Assembly (NCBI GenBank): GCA_007922195.1
Contig: ML682089.1
Coordinates: forward strand, 1,052,250 to 1,116,249
Reading direction: 5' to 3'
DNA from: Podocnemis expansa
Taxonomy: Eukaryota > Chordata > Testudines > Podocnemididae
Length of the DNA stretch: 64,000 nt
Under the pieces are notes generated by a model. The model saw only the letters and a program-made list of their open reading frames with translations. It made no database searches and was not told the origin of the DNA. The position numbers and the translations under genes are program-made. Of this stretch, positions 22,857 to 33,990 are shown one piece after another (position 1 is the first letter of the stretch; every line of letters begins with the position of its first letter).

Positions 22857-23511
22857 GGCTGTAGTAGCCAACTTTATTAATGGCAGTCTCACTTCCATGT
22901 GCAGACAGACTGCATGGAAATGGCAGCCATCTTGCTGACTTCAACCTTAATGACAAGAATGATAGATAGTGGCCATTTTGCATAAGGGGAAAATTATGAG
23001 TTGGCAGCCTTTTGTCACTTTTTTCACTAGACAAGTTAAAAAAAAAAGGGTTAAAAAAAAACCACGCACCCCCAATCTCTAAAGTCATGATAAAAATCAC
23101 AAGATTTGACACTATTGCTTATTTAAGTCAGTACACGACATTGTGACCTTAAAGATGTTTTGCCTACGATTCAGAGTGTAATTAAAAACCAGCACTGGCA
23201 CTTCATATAACCAAGGTGACATGCAATAATTATGCTACTGTCTTTTAATTTTTTTTGCTGATTGTTTCCTGTATCAGTCTTTCTGTGATTTCACCAGGGA
23301 TCGATGTCAGGTTAACCAGTCTGCAGCTTCTTTCTCACATATCGGCATAACCTTATCTTTCTCCAGTCCCCTGTAATGTCCCCACTACTACAGGTACAGT
23401 CTCTCCCTCCCCGCACCTTAAATCCATTCAAATGTTGCTATAAAAAAAATTCCTTCTGGGTCATTACTTTGACCACATCCTTCCCACTGTTTCAAAAATG
23501 AAACTTCTTAT
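22857..23511. other. Unassigned, AT-rich non-coding DNA
   Basis: Contains A-runs near 23038-23060 and T-rich tracts. From about 23240 to 23500 it resembles a decayed antisense CR1 (TTTCACCAGGGATCGATGTCAGG). No gene is seen. Confidence 0.4.
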
Positions 23512-24900
23512 TGTGACCCCGGCCTTGTGGGATAACCACCTGAATAGGCAAAGATCAGTGCAAGCTGCAAAAAGGAGAGCAGATTCTTCCAGCACTAGTG
23601 GGTTACCTGGAGATAAACTCCCCAACCAGTCACAAACAACGATTCTGATCCCCCACACTGGATATGAAAAAGCCACCATAAAATATACTCAGCCCCCTTT
23701 ACTGCATTCCAGTCACTGGTCCACAGTACTGCCACTAGGTCTCTTAAAGAAATAGGTTCTCCAGACCCCAAAGGCTCAGCCACATCACACAGAACAATAT
23801 AGGCTCAGATCTTACCTAAAATACCACGCTGCCAGCCAATCCTTCAGTAACTACAACTAAAGGTTTAATATAAAAAGAAAAGAAACAAAATGAGAGATGT
23901 TATAGGATTAAAGTGGATCACATATGTACAAATGATTTAGAGTCCACACAAGATAAATCTTCAACTTGAAGAATTTGGAGTTTGCAGGTCTTAGGCATAT
24001 ATACAGTGCCTAGATGGGTTTAAGTCCTTGTTTCCAGCTTCAGTTGCTAGAAATCCAGTTTTAAGGAACAGAGACGAAATAGCCCAGGTGTAGAGTTTGT
24101 TCTAATTCTCCTCATGAGAATTAGCAGGGCGGTTTCCAGGCCAGTGCTGGCTGGGATCTCAGTTCTGTGGCCCAAACTTTCTCTGAGAAGCTTGGACAGA
24201 TGTGAGATAAAGGGATTATGTTCCTCACTCCCTTTTATAGTTCTAGCTAGCAAGGTGGGCATTTGCAGGTCAATTCTTCACGAAGGCTTTGATGACAGTT
24301 CTCAGGTACTTTCTTAAATGGTGCTAGTAATGTACATTGTCATTTGAAGTAAAACCTTCACCTCCTGGGCACCCCAGGTAATTAGCTCCATTAGCACCAT
24401 TAAAAGACAGTTTACATTGGTACATCAAAGGTCCATCTAGATCTTAATATTCCCCTTCAACTCCTTTCAATAGAACAGTAGTGACAGACAAGGAAGCAGT
24501 TCATTTACCTTGCTATCTTCTAACAGGATATAGGTAAATTTCATTAAGAAACCACCATTGATACACATGCATATCGAAGCCCTAGCCTACTCATTACCAT
24601 CCTAGTTTCCTATAATATGCCATCAAAAGTTAGATTTGGGTCATGTATCTTACAAGCTGGCTTGGCCTTTTTGGGCCTAGCATAACACTTATCTTTTATA
24701 AAGGTGTTTGCAGATGCTCCCTGCCCTTCCCATAATTTGCTAAATGGCACTGACCCCTCAATTCCAACAGTTCTAGCTTCAGTTTCCCATTAAGTCTTCC
24801 CATAAAAGCCTTTGAATTGTCTCACATGCCATACTACACATTGAAGGAGTTCCCTAAAAAGATCCACTAGGTAACTTATCCTTTAGATGTTTCATAAAAT
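23512..24900 (-). mobile_element. Diverged LTR related to family A
   Basis: Starts TGTGACCCCGGCCTTGTGGG. It shares the U5/R-like block with family A (CACATCACACAGAACAATA, then TACCACGCTGCCAGCCAATC and AAAGGTTTAATATAAAAAG). The remaining sequence differs and the far end is not clear. Confidence 0.5.
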
Positions 24901-25399
24901 CTCAGCTGAGCCACAACACATATAAGACTGCCTAGGCAGTTGGCATAGTGCTGTTTTTTCGGTGCTTACTGATCTTATTTTGTTTGGTTCTTACTGATCT
25001 TTGTCTACCCACCTTGTTTGTAATTTTATTGGTGCTGATGGCTGTCTTTTTATCAGTTGATGCAAATTGGTCTTACAATTGTTCAGCTCCCTGAATGGTT
25101 TTGCGGGTTGTATGCTCTTTGGGGCACAGATTCATCCGTGTCTTACATGTAGATACAAGAATACTGGGATCAGCACCCTCAGCATGCGTGCCCAATCTGA
25201 GCTGCCCACAGGAGCCCTGGCCAGAGCTGCACCACTCACAGCTCCAAGACCGGTCTCCCCTTTCCCACCCTCTTCTAGGAAATGGCCAGAGTGATGGGAA
25301 ACCTGCTGTTGCCATGGGACCTGCAGCCCCCCCCCCCCAGGTTGACACCAGCACTGACAACAGGGCCCTGGCACTGGGCGACAGGGGTCGGGGGCAGAA

Positions 25400-26260
25400 T
25401 AAGGAATGCAAGCACAAAGGCAGAACCTGAGATAAGAAGTCTAGTATAAAAGACCTAGTGTAAGGCCTAAGACACAAAGTAAAGCCTGTTTAATGACCCA
25501 TCAAGGGAACTCAAAAGTAATGAGAAAATCCACGGTCTCACCCGGAAATGTAAGAACATGCCCAGAAACAGGGCTACTCCTAGGGCTACTCCATGCTATG
25601 TGGTTGTGTGGGACAAGCTGCGTGGCAAAGGAACATGGAAGGCAGCTGCATGATCCCCATATTTGTCTTCATTCTTTGTTCCTACCTCTGTATCAACTCA
25701 TCTACAACTGAACCTGAGAAACAAACACTGAAACCCATCCCAGTACTGGATGTACAGCCACCAGAGGGACTGCCTGCAAACACCACAAAATCCTGCTGTG
25801 AATCTCACCTAAATGGACTTTACAGCCATTTGTATGCATCTGATTGCTTAGAGAATTTAACATTTCTCTTACCCTTTGTTTCTTTCCTTTTATAATAACC
25901 CTGTAGCTTTAGTTATTAAGGACAGTCTGGCAGTGTGGTAGTTTGGGTAAGATCTGGCAATGTGGCTGACCCTTTGGGAATTAGGAGATCATTTCTTATA
26001 AAGGGAACAGAACTTTAATAACCTCTCTCTTTCCTCAGTTAGTGCTAGCGCTAATTCAGCACAAGAGACTGAATTGCATAAAGGACACTATGTAACTTCT
26101 CGTTTTTAGCTTCCTGATAACCAATGTGGGGAATCAGAGGTACTATTTGTAACTGTTTGGTGAATCTAATTGTAGTATTAGCCACCTCTACTCTCCTTTT
26201 TGCAACATGCCCTGACCTTCGCATTTTCAGATGGGCTACCCTCAGCACGGACAGGTCACA
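25400..26260 (+). mobile_element. Diverged LTR related to family A
   Basis: Carries the R-like block (TTTCCTTTTATAATAACCCT, GTTTGGGTAAGATC, GGCTGACCCTTTGGG) and ends GGACAGGTCACA at 26260. The start is approximate and no target duplication could be assigned. Confidence 0.5.
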
Positions 26261-26382
26261 CTCTTTTACAAACCAAATGCCTGTTTGCAGGTTGATTATC
26301 CAACACATGAACTTGGCAAGAACAGAAGTAACATTGTAAAAACATAAGCACACTTAGGCACTAAGCATCCACATCAGAATCA

Positions 26383-27100
26383 TAGATTATTAGGGTTAGA
26401 AGGAGGAGATCATCTAGTCCAACCCCCTGCTCAAAGCAGGACCAACCACAGCTAAACCATCCCAGCAGGGGCTTTGTCAAGGCAGACCTTAAAAACCTCT
26501 AAGGATGGAGATTCCACCACCAACCTAGCTAACTCAGTCCAGTGTTATACCATCCTCCTAATGAATGGAAAATGCTTTACCAATATCCAAGAAAGACCTG
26601 CCCATTGCAACTTCAGTTCATTGCTCATTAGTCTATCATCACCCACCACTGAGAACAGCCTAGCTCCATCCTCCCTGGAACCCAACTTTAGGTAGTTGAA
26701 GGCTGCTATCAAATCCCCCCTTGCTCTTTTCGTCAGCAGACTAAACAAGCCTAGTTCACTTAGCCTCTCTTCATAAGTCGTGCTTCAGTTCCCTAATCAT
26801 TTTTGTTGCCCTCTGCTGGTCTCTCTCCAATTTGCCCACATCCTTCCCATAGTGTGGGGCAAAGGTGGACACAGTACTTCAAATATAGCCTCACCAGAGC
26901 CAAATAGAGGGAAATAATCATTTCCCTTGATCTGCTGACAATGCTCCTACTAATGCAGCCCAATATGCCATTAGCCTTCTTGGAGTAAGGGTACACTGTT
27001 GATTCATGTCCAGTTTATTGTTCACTGTAGCCCCCAGGTCCTTTTCTGCAAACTGCTGCATAATCAGAAGGATAGTATCAGAACACCATTGTCTTATAAT
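26383..27100 (-). mobile_element. CR1 LINE 3' end
   Basis: Antisense CR1. The 3' end lies at the left (AATCATAGATTATTAGGGTT), followed by ATCTAGTCCAACCCCCTGC and the reverse-complement coding tail ([30 protein letters not shown] on the minus strand). It stops where a hAT-like element starts at 27101. Confidence 0.85.
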
Positions 27101-27385
27101 CAGGGCCGCCCCTAGGGTAGAGCACGAGGGGCAGCTTTCCAGGGCTCCACCCCCTCCCTGCTGCTCTGACACAGAGCAAAAGCAGCACACATGGCAGGGG
27201 GGACCGGCAGCGAACCGGGTCGCCGCTTTTCACCAGCTCGCCTAGTCTCTAGCAAGGGACAGCTGGAGCAGGGGCCTGTCCCTCTCCTGGCCTGGCCAGC
27301 CCCACCCCCAGTGCTGAGTGGGGTGAGTGGGGGCCCCGCAGAGGGTGATTCACCCTGTGCGCATACCACCCTAGGGACAGCCCTG
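27101..27385. mobile_element. hAT-like MITE (285 bp)
   Basis: Ends CAGGGCCGCCCCTAGGG and CCCTAGGGACAGCCCTG are imperfect inverted repeats. The 8-bp flanks CTTATAAT and CATATACT match at six of eight positions. The related ends at 31756-32201 belong to the same group. Confidence 0.7.
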
Positions 27386-27389
27386 CATA

Positions 27390-29110
27390 TACTACACACT
27401 GGGGTATGACCTGTAACTTTGCTGTTTACTTCTGCCACGTAATTGTGGTTTTACGCAAAATGTGTGCAGCAAGTTTAGCCTGTATAATTACACTTCAACT
27501 GATCTGGCCATCCACATATCCAAAGAGTCAACCGATACAAAAATCGCACAACAGAGCCATGATTTCATTGGAATACAAATAATATAATTACTAAGGGCCA
27601 TTTTTTACCGTAGGAGTTTCTGGAGCGTTGTGTTCTATGCCATCTTTGTCAGCCTGGACACAGTTTTTTCCATTCTGTGTCTGGATGTGTGATGCAGACT
27701 CAGCAGGAATCTATAAGGCAGCATATAGACTGAGCCTCCATCCACTTGGGCACGGACAAAGGAGTCACAGATATCATAAGTTCCAAATATTTTGGACAGC
27801 AACAACTTTATTGCAGAAGCTTGCCAAGGTCAGAGGCTAATGACAGATCAGACACTACGGTGACTCACATTTCCTGCATCCCCAAGTGCAGGCTAGTTGA
27901 GGACTAGGATGCTAGTTAACAGTGAGGATCAGGAGCAATCAGTGCCAAAAGGCCAGAAGTACAGTTTTCCAGGCACTGAGTTAGCCACATGCCAAGGGAC
28001 AAGCATCTACAACAGCTCTAACTGAACTCACCTCGATTTGAAGCTGTAGTTTAGATATGTCACCACAACATGATACTTCCCACCAGAGTCCCCTCTCCCG
28101 CATAGGGCAACACAGCTTCCCCCCTCATGGAGAGCTGCCTGTTGCTCTTCTTGGTCTCCCTGATGCGAGGTCAAGTAGGGCCATGCCTGTTCCCATCTCA
28201 GTACATACAAAGGTCTGCCGATAACTGCTGTAACAAGCATTTTTTATTATGCCCTCACCCCCTGGACCTGTGGGTGCACCATGAGGTTCTTACAGTTGGC
28301 TGAGCAGCTCTGCTATGTGTTTTCTGTTATTTTGGGTGAGCCAAGCATTCTTGACAAGTTTTGAACATCATGCAGAGCCACAGGGGACCCAAACAGTTAC
28401 TGGGATAACATACTGGGCAGAGGGGCCTGTGCAGATCAGAAAATCCCTCCACCCATGTGGTCTGTATAAATGCCTCAGCTGAAGAGGAGTAGCAGCTCAG
28501 TGGCAATGCCAGCCACTTGCACACAGTATTCCCTCCCCTCCTGCATGCTTGTGACTCAGCTACGCACAGCATCTCTCCTCACTGCACAAATGCATGTCAT
28601 GGCCCCTACCCTCATGGCACACACATAGAAAATGTCCCCCTTGCTGGAAGGATGAACTGAAACTCCCTGAAATGGGGCAGGTCCTTCCTACCATACTGAA
28701 TACCCAGGGCTCTCTTGAGGAAACCCAACATGGCTCAGTCCTTCCCCAGCAAACCAGTGCAATGGATCAATAATGGGTACCTCCCTATGCAGGTACTCAC
28801 CACAGCTCAGGCTTCTTCTTTTGTTATCTGCATTTTCATGGCATTTCTGGCAGACCAGAAAAAACAGCAGGAGTGACATGCCAGCAGGACGTGGCTGGCA
28901 CCCAAGCTCTGCTCCTCTACATCACAGGCTTTCCGAGGTGGGCAGAGATCAGTCCTGGGGTGAAGAGCAATTGGTAAAAGGGGAGCTCAGCAAGACCAAG
29001 GGATATTTCCTGCAAGAAATCCTCCACAGTTAATATACACAAACATAAGAACTCCTATACTGAATTAGACCAGCAGTCCATCTGAGCCAGTAACCTATTA
29101 TCATTTAGTA
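27390..29110. other. Unassigned single-copy-like DNA
   Basis: No conserved protein frame, RNA gene or repeat terminus was recognised on either strand. This is where an exon of a divergent neighbour could hide, but none was found. Confidence 0.4.
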
Positions 29111-29111
29111 C

Positions 29112-29290
29112 AGTGGTTCCCAACTTATATAGCTCGAGGGCCACAGATATCATTTTATAACCCTCAAGGGTCACCACTCTCTTACAGCAGGCCTCTCCCC
29201 CAGCCACTGCCTCATCACCACCTGGAGCCCTGGTCCTGCCCCGGGGGGGGGGGGGGGGGGAATAGGGGGCAGCAGCAAAGCCGACTGGCA
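29112..29290 (+). mobile_element. hAT-like element fragment
   Basis: Starts CAGTGGTTCCCAACTTA, followed by CTCGAGGGCCACAGATATC, a hAT-type 5' end. No matching 3' terminus is seen. An 18-G run (29243-29260) lies inside and is prone to sequencing error. Confidence 0.45.
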
Positions 29291-29419
29291 TGCAGTGCAG
29301 CTTCCGGTGCAGCTCTCCAGTGCCATGGATTCAGAGAGAAGGCTGGCTCCTTGCTGATCTCCCATTTCCCTTGTTACAGCAGGGAAACCACATATAGGCA
29401 TATGGGTAAGCTAGCAATA

Positions 29420-30170
29420 GACTGCAAGAGTCATCTTCAGGTTAGAATACAAATTAGCTTTTATTTAAATATGATAAAATCCTTGACTGATTGATTATCT
29501 GACCGAGCATTGACTTGCTATGTGCTCACTTAAAATTTGTGTTTTAATCAATAAACTGATGTTATTTTAGCTAAAGCAATATGGATTTTGGAAAGAAAAA
29601 GTAAGCGTGAACACTTAACTTAGAGCAAAAGTTAATTGCATATCACTTTCTTTGATAAAGCGATGGACTGGAGTATAGGAGCTTGCAGGGATCAAGAAGC
29701 GTCTTAATCCATGTAAAATGAAGCTCCTGAGATTGCATTTTGGGGGCAGGGGGTGCTTGCTGGGGGGCCACCGCACGAGTGGTTACTGTAAGCGCACTTC
29801 CACTGCCTAGGAGTGATTACACACAGAAGGCTGGTGTGAGCTGACTCAGGACTGGGAGTTCACCTAGGAAGGTGAGATAAGTCAGGGTCCAGAAGTGGGC
29901 AATTGGGAAGGCACAGTGGCACACAAGACCGCATTTCAGGAGAGGAACATCACAGTGCTATGCCTAGATTTTGCCCCACACAGCATTCTGATCCAAAGCT
30001 CGTGTTACACATAGTCAGTGTATCTTATTAAATCAATTAGACCGACTAACCGATAGCTCTCAAAAGATAACTATTGAGGGAACTGTCAAAATGTGGGAAT
30101 GTTTCTAACAGGATTGCATACAGATTTGCAGATAGGCTAAGGCTATTAATAATCTTAAGAATGATCTGAA
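29420..30170. other. Unassigned AT-rich DNA
   Basis: No gene or clear repeat end was recognised. Confidence 0.4.
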
Positions 30171-30888
30171 GAAAATACACACTTGGTGAGTTTGTGGATG
30201 ACACCAAGCTGGTGGGAATGGTAGATAAATTGGAGGGTAGAGGTAGGATTCAGGGACACCTAGACAAATTGGAGATTTTGTTGCCCCAATACTCATGAGA
30301 TTAAACAAGAACAAATGCAAAGTTGTGCACTTAAAACAAAAAAATCCCATGTAATGCTACAGGCTGGGGACTGATTGGCTAAATAGCAGCACTGTAGAAA
30401 AGGGCCTGCATGTTATAGTGGATAGGAAGCTGGCAATGAGTCAACAGTGTACCTTTACTGACAAAAAGACCAATGGCATATTGGGCTGCATCAGTAGGAG
30501 TTCTGCCAGAAGACCAAGGAATGTGATTATCCCCCTCTATTTGGCATTGGTGAGGCTGCATCTGGAATATTGTGTCCAGTTTTGGGCTGCCCACTACAGA
30601 AAGGATATGCACAAATTAGAAAGAGTCCAGAGGAGGGCAACAAAAATTATTACAGGGCTGGGACACATGATTTACACAGAAACACTGAAGGAACTTGCCT
30701 CGTTTAGTCTGAAGAAGAGAAGATGTGGCGGGTGGGATCGGGTCAATTTGATGACTAGCTTCAACTATCTGAAGGGGTGCTCCAAAGAGGAGGGAGCTAG
30801 GCTATGCTGACAGAGGACAGAACAAGGAGCAATGTTTTCAAACTGCAGATGAGGTCTAGGTTGGATAACTGGAGAAACTTACTCACTA

Positions 30889-31293
30889 GTGCTATGTTTA
30901 CGCTACAAAAGTTAGTATGAATTAACTAATAAGTTCAACCTTAATTCGAACTAAACATGACCTTAGTAAGTTGAATTAACAACGTTTACTAATTTGACTT
31001 AAATATTAAATCCAATTAGTGCACTTTGTTAGTTTGAACCAACTGCTTTAATTTGAATTTAGTTCGAATTAGGGCTTAATCCTGGTCTTCACTGGCCTTA
31101 GTTCGAACTACGACTCGAACTAAGCACTAAGTTCGAACTAAATGCCAGTGTTACTAAAGCAAACTAAGCTTTCATTTAGTTTGAAGTAAGGAATTCCTTA
31201 ATTCAAACTAGTGAAAGTCTATGGTGGATGGGGACTAAGTTAGTTCCAATTAAGGCTCCTTAATCAGAACTAACTTGCAAGTGTAGATGCCCC
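30889..31293. mobile_element. TTCGAA-rich MITE in CR1, CTA target site
   Basis: Flanked by CTA on both sides (30886-30888 and 31294-31296). Imperfect ends GTGCTATGTTTACGC and GTGTAGATGCCCC are related to the ends of the MITE at 45360-45835. The interior repeats AGTTCGAACTAAG-type phrases in both orientations. No coding capacity. Confidence 0.7.
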
Positions 31294-31402
31294 CTAGGAG
31301 GGTCATGGAACACTGGAATGGGTTTCCTAGCAAGGTGGTAGAATCTCCACTTTGGAAACTTTTAAGACTCAGCTGGATAAAAACCTGGCAGGGATGATTT
31401 AG

Positions 31403-31522
31403 AATAGAATAGAACAGAACCAGAGGGTTAGAAGGGACCTCATGAGATCATCGAGTCCAACCCCCAGGGTCTTGAACCCAGGACCCTCTGCATGTTAAGC
31501 AGAGGTGCTAGCCACTACACTA
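31403..31522 (-). mobile_element. tRNA-derived SINE with CR1-like tail (120 bp)
   Basis: On the minus strand it reads TAGTGGCTAGCACC (A-box-like), then GGGTTCAAGACC (B box). A CR1-like tail follows (GACTCGATGATCTCATGAGG), then a TTCTA-type 3' repeat. The perfect duplication ATTTAG (31397-31402 and 31523-31528) marks its insertion. tRNA-headed SINEs with a CR1-like tail are known in turtles (the Cry family), where CR1 enzymes mobilise them. Confidence 0.75.
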
Positions 31523-31755
31523 ATTTAGCAGGACTAGATGACCTCATGAGGCACCTTCCAGCTCTCATATTCTATGATCCTAACACACACCCCTTCTGAC
31601 ACTAACATGACACCACCTATCCCAGGAACCACAGAACAATTTGCTCAAATGGCTTCCACACAAAGAAAACAACACATTCCACCCATCTCCAACTGACCAC
31701 AACCAACCTACCCCTGTGAACACAGACCCATTCCCACCAATGGTGCATACCCACA

Positions 31756-32201
31756 CAGGGCCGGTCCATCCACAGAGGCAACCTAGGCTGTCGCCTAGGG
31801 TGCCAAGGGCTGAGCTGAAGCCAGCAAGCCCATCCTACCCTGCTCCACTCCAGCTGTAGCCTAGGGAGGAGCAAGGCAGGAAGCTGTGTTTTAGCTGGCT
31901 GGGTTTGCTCCAGGGAATTGGGGGTGGGGGTTGGTCTAGGCCAGCCTGGCCAGGGCAGTGGTTCCCAATATTTGTATGCACCACCGCTGGCATCCAGCCG
32001 CAGGCGGGCATCCAGCCCTGGATGAGGCAATTTGGCCTGGTAGGCCATGTAGCACCTGCCTGCCACTTGGCCAGGCTTTGCGGGAGGGGGGGAAGGGAAG
32101 GGGGATGGGCTCATCATCCAGCCCTGCCTGCCCCACAGTGGAGGTGGGGATGGGGAAAATCACAGGTGGCTAGGGCACCAAAAAACCTTGGGCCGGCCCT
32201 G
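31756..32201. mobile_element. hAT-like MITE (446 bp)
   Basis: Ends CAGGGCCGG and CCGGCCCTG. The 8-bp flanks TACCCACA (31748-31755) and CCCCCACA (32202-32209) match at six of eight positions. A second hAT-type start, CAGTGGTTCCCAA, lies inside at about 31956. Confidence 0.65.
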
Positions 32202-32321
32202 CCCCCACACCAACCAACACATCCCATCCCTGTCACCAGCCAACCCCACCCACCTACCCCAGCAACCACCAACCCATTCCCCTCAATGATTCCCACCCAC
32301 CCAAACCAACCGGATCCCACG

Positions 32322-32468
32322 TCTTACACCCCCTTGCATTTATCTTCCGCCCGTTCTGTAAGTTGCCCCATCTTCAAAGCGCCTGACCAAGTGGGATGTT
32401 CTCCCGCCAAAGCTCATGTGGTAAATAGATCTCTTAGCCTTGAAGTGTCAGAGGACTCCTTGTGTTTT
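32322..32468. mobile_element. Palindromic TIR element, right arm only
   Basis: Carries the family arm (CTTGCATTTATCTTCC, AAGTGGGATGTTCTCCCGCC, GAGGACTCCTTGTG). The left arm is missing. Confidence 0.65.
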
Positions 32469-33125
32469 CTCCCCATTCCCCTCAGTGGTTCTCCCCCACC
32501 CGCCCAACCCCCCCAGCGGTTCTCCCCTCACCGCCCCCCCACCTGCCCACCCCCCCCAGTGACCACCACCCCCTTCCCCCCAATAGTTCACCCCTCACCA
32601 ACCCCCCCACCCGCCCAACCCCCCCAGTGACCACTGCCCCTTCCCTCCAGCGGTTCACCCCTCACCGACCCCCCCNNNNNNNNNNNNNNNNNNNNNNNNN
32701 NNNNNNNNNNNNNNNNNNNNNNNNNNNNNNNNNNNNNNNNNNNNNNNNNNNNNNNNNNNNNNNNNNNNNNNNNNNNNNNNNNNNNNNNNNNNNNNNNNNN
32801 NNNNNNNNNNNNNNNNNNNNNNNNNNNNNNNNNNNNNNNNNNNNNNNNNNNNNNNNNNNNNNNNNNNNNNNNNNNNNNNNNNNNNNNNNNNNNNNNNNNN
32901 NNNNNNNNNNNNNNNNNNNNNNNNNNNNNNNNNNNNNNNNNNNNNNNNNNNNNNNNNNNNNNNNNNNNNNNNNNNNNNNNNNNNNNNNNNNNNNNNNNNN
33001 NNNNNNNNNNNNNNNNNNNNNNNNNNNNNNNNNNNNNNNNNNNNNNNNNNNNNNNNNNNNNNNNNNNNNNNNNNNCGCCCCCTTCCCCCCAATAGTTCAC
33101 CCCTCACCGACCCCCCCCATCGCTC
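32462..33125. repeat. C-rich minisatellite interrupted by the gap
   Basis: Degenerate units of roughly 60-80 bp share CCCCTTCCCCCCAATAGTTC and CACCCCTCACCGACCCCCCC. One ends at the left edge of the gap and another begins at the right edge. It has no credible coding content: open frames are Pro-rich only because stops are rare in this composition. Confidence 0.85.
32676..33075. other. Assembly gap of 400 N
   Basis: Exactly 400 Ns. The C-rich minisatellite unit is present on both sides, so the round number is probably a placeholder and the true array length is unknown. Confidence 0.97.
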
Positions 33126-33127
33126 CC

Positions 33128-33990
33128 CCGACCCCGGCCAGCCCCCTCTCCCCTCAGCGCGCCGGTTACCGGACGCTCGGTGTCTCTGAGCCGCTGGCGC
33201 GGGGGTGGGGGGACACGGCCGGTGGGAGGCGAGGGGCGGGGCGGGGCTTGAGGGGACCGGACCCTCCCGCGGCGGGCGGGCGGCCGGTTCCCCCCCCGCG
33301 AGCCAGGCGCCGAGGCCCCTCCGGCCCCGCCCCCCGAGCCCGCAGTGCCCCTCCCGTCCGCTAGGCCGAGCCGGCAGGCGCCCGGCCCGGCGCGCGCTCT
33401 ATGGTTGCAGGAGGGGGCGCGGCCGCGCTACACGCCGGGAGGCTTCTCACTGGCCGGACTCGGCGCGAGCCAGGCTCTGAGCCGCGCGCGGCCGTTAGCG
33501 GATGGAGCCGGGCCGGGGCCGGGGCCGGGGGCGGCGGGGAGCGGCGCGGGACAGGGCGGTGAGTGACGCTGCGCTGGGCGCGGCTGCAGGGAGCGCTAGA
33601 GGGAGCGCTCCCCGCCGGCCTGCCCCGCTCGGCTCCTTCCCGCCCCTGGCCCTGGCCCTGGCCCTGTCCCGCCCGCGCCGCTGGCCGGCCCGGCCCGGCC
33701 CGGCTCGGCCCGGCTCTCCCTGGCTGAGACGGGGCCAGGGGCGAGGCGGCGCCGCTCCGCTCCCTCAGCGGGGCCCCATTCAAACCAGCCCCCCCTTCCC
33801 TGGGGCGGCCCCTCCCCCCCAACAGGTCCCGCCCAAGGGCCCCCCGCGGGTGACCGGTCAGTCCCAGCCCGCGTCCCCGGGGGCTGCAGCACTTCCTGCC
33901 CCGGCTGCCCCCCGCCACCACACACCTTCTTCTTCTCCCCTTCCCTCCTCTACCCCGGGGGCCACACTTTCCCTTCCTCCGACAATTGCC
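33128..33990 (+). promoter_or_regulatory. CpG-island promoter of LCMT2
   Basis: The segment is very GC- and CpG-rich, unlike the CpG-poor DNA around it. It holds a double GC box (GGGGCGGGGCGGGGC) near 33232-33246 and a CCCCGCCCC box near 33328. No TATA box is seen near the start codon. It spans exon 1 and the beginning of intron 1. In human, ADAL is divergently transcribed from the same region; no ADAL exon was recognised on the minus strand here. Confidence 0.7.
33502..33558 (+). CDS. LCMT2: LCMT2 coding exon 1
   Basis: Nineteen codons from an ATG with C at -3 and G at +4. They give a short Arg/Gly-rich leader (RGRGRGRR). The exon ends in phase 0 before a strong GTGAGT donor. No upstream in-frame ATG fits. 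The exon is low-complexity, so the start rests on position in the CpG island, the frame, and the next exon beginning with the conserved VQ.TND segment. Confidence 0.75.

Larger units (their letters stand above)
30177..31595 (+). mobile_element. CR1 LINE 3' part with two insertions
   Basis: Begins in the reverse transcriptase (FVDDTKLVG at 30189 on). It continues with the [13 protein letters not shown] and [17 protein letters not shown] region (30418-30810) and runs to the 3' end (CCTTCCAGCTCTCATATTCT). A MITE (30889-31293) and a SINE (31403-31522) interrupt it, each flanked by duplicated target bases. Confidence 0.88.

Noticed and set aside
29243..29260. G-run as a quadruplex regulatory site
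   Set aside because: It is a plain homopolymer in a repeat fragment, likely of uncertain length, with no nearby gene.
32462..33364. 300-codon frame across the gap
   Set aside because: It depends on translating Ns and on a C-rich array where stops are rare.
33361..33921. 186-codon minus-strand frame in the CpG island, considered as the ADAL first exon
   Set aside because: It is Arg/Gly/Pro-rich because of GC content, overlaps LCMT2 exon 1 and has no ADAL motif.
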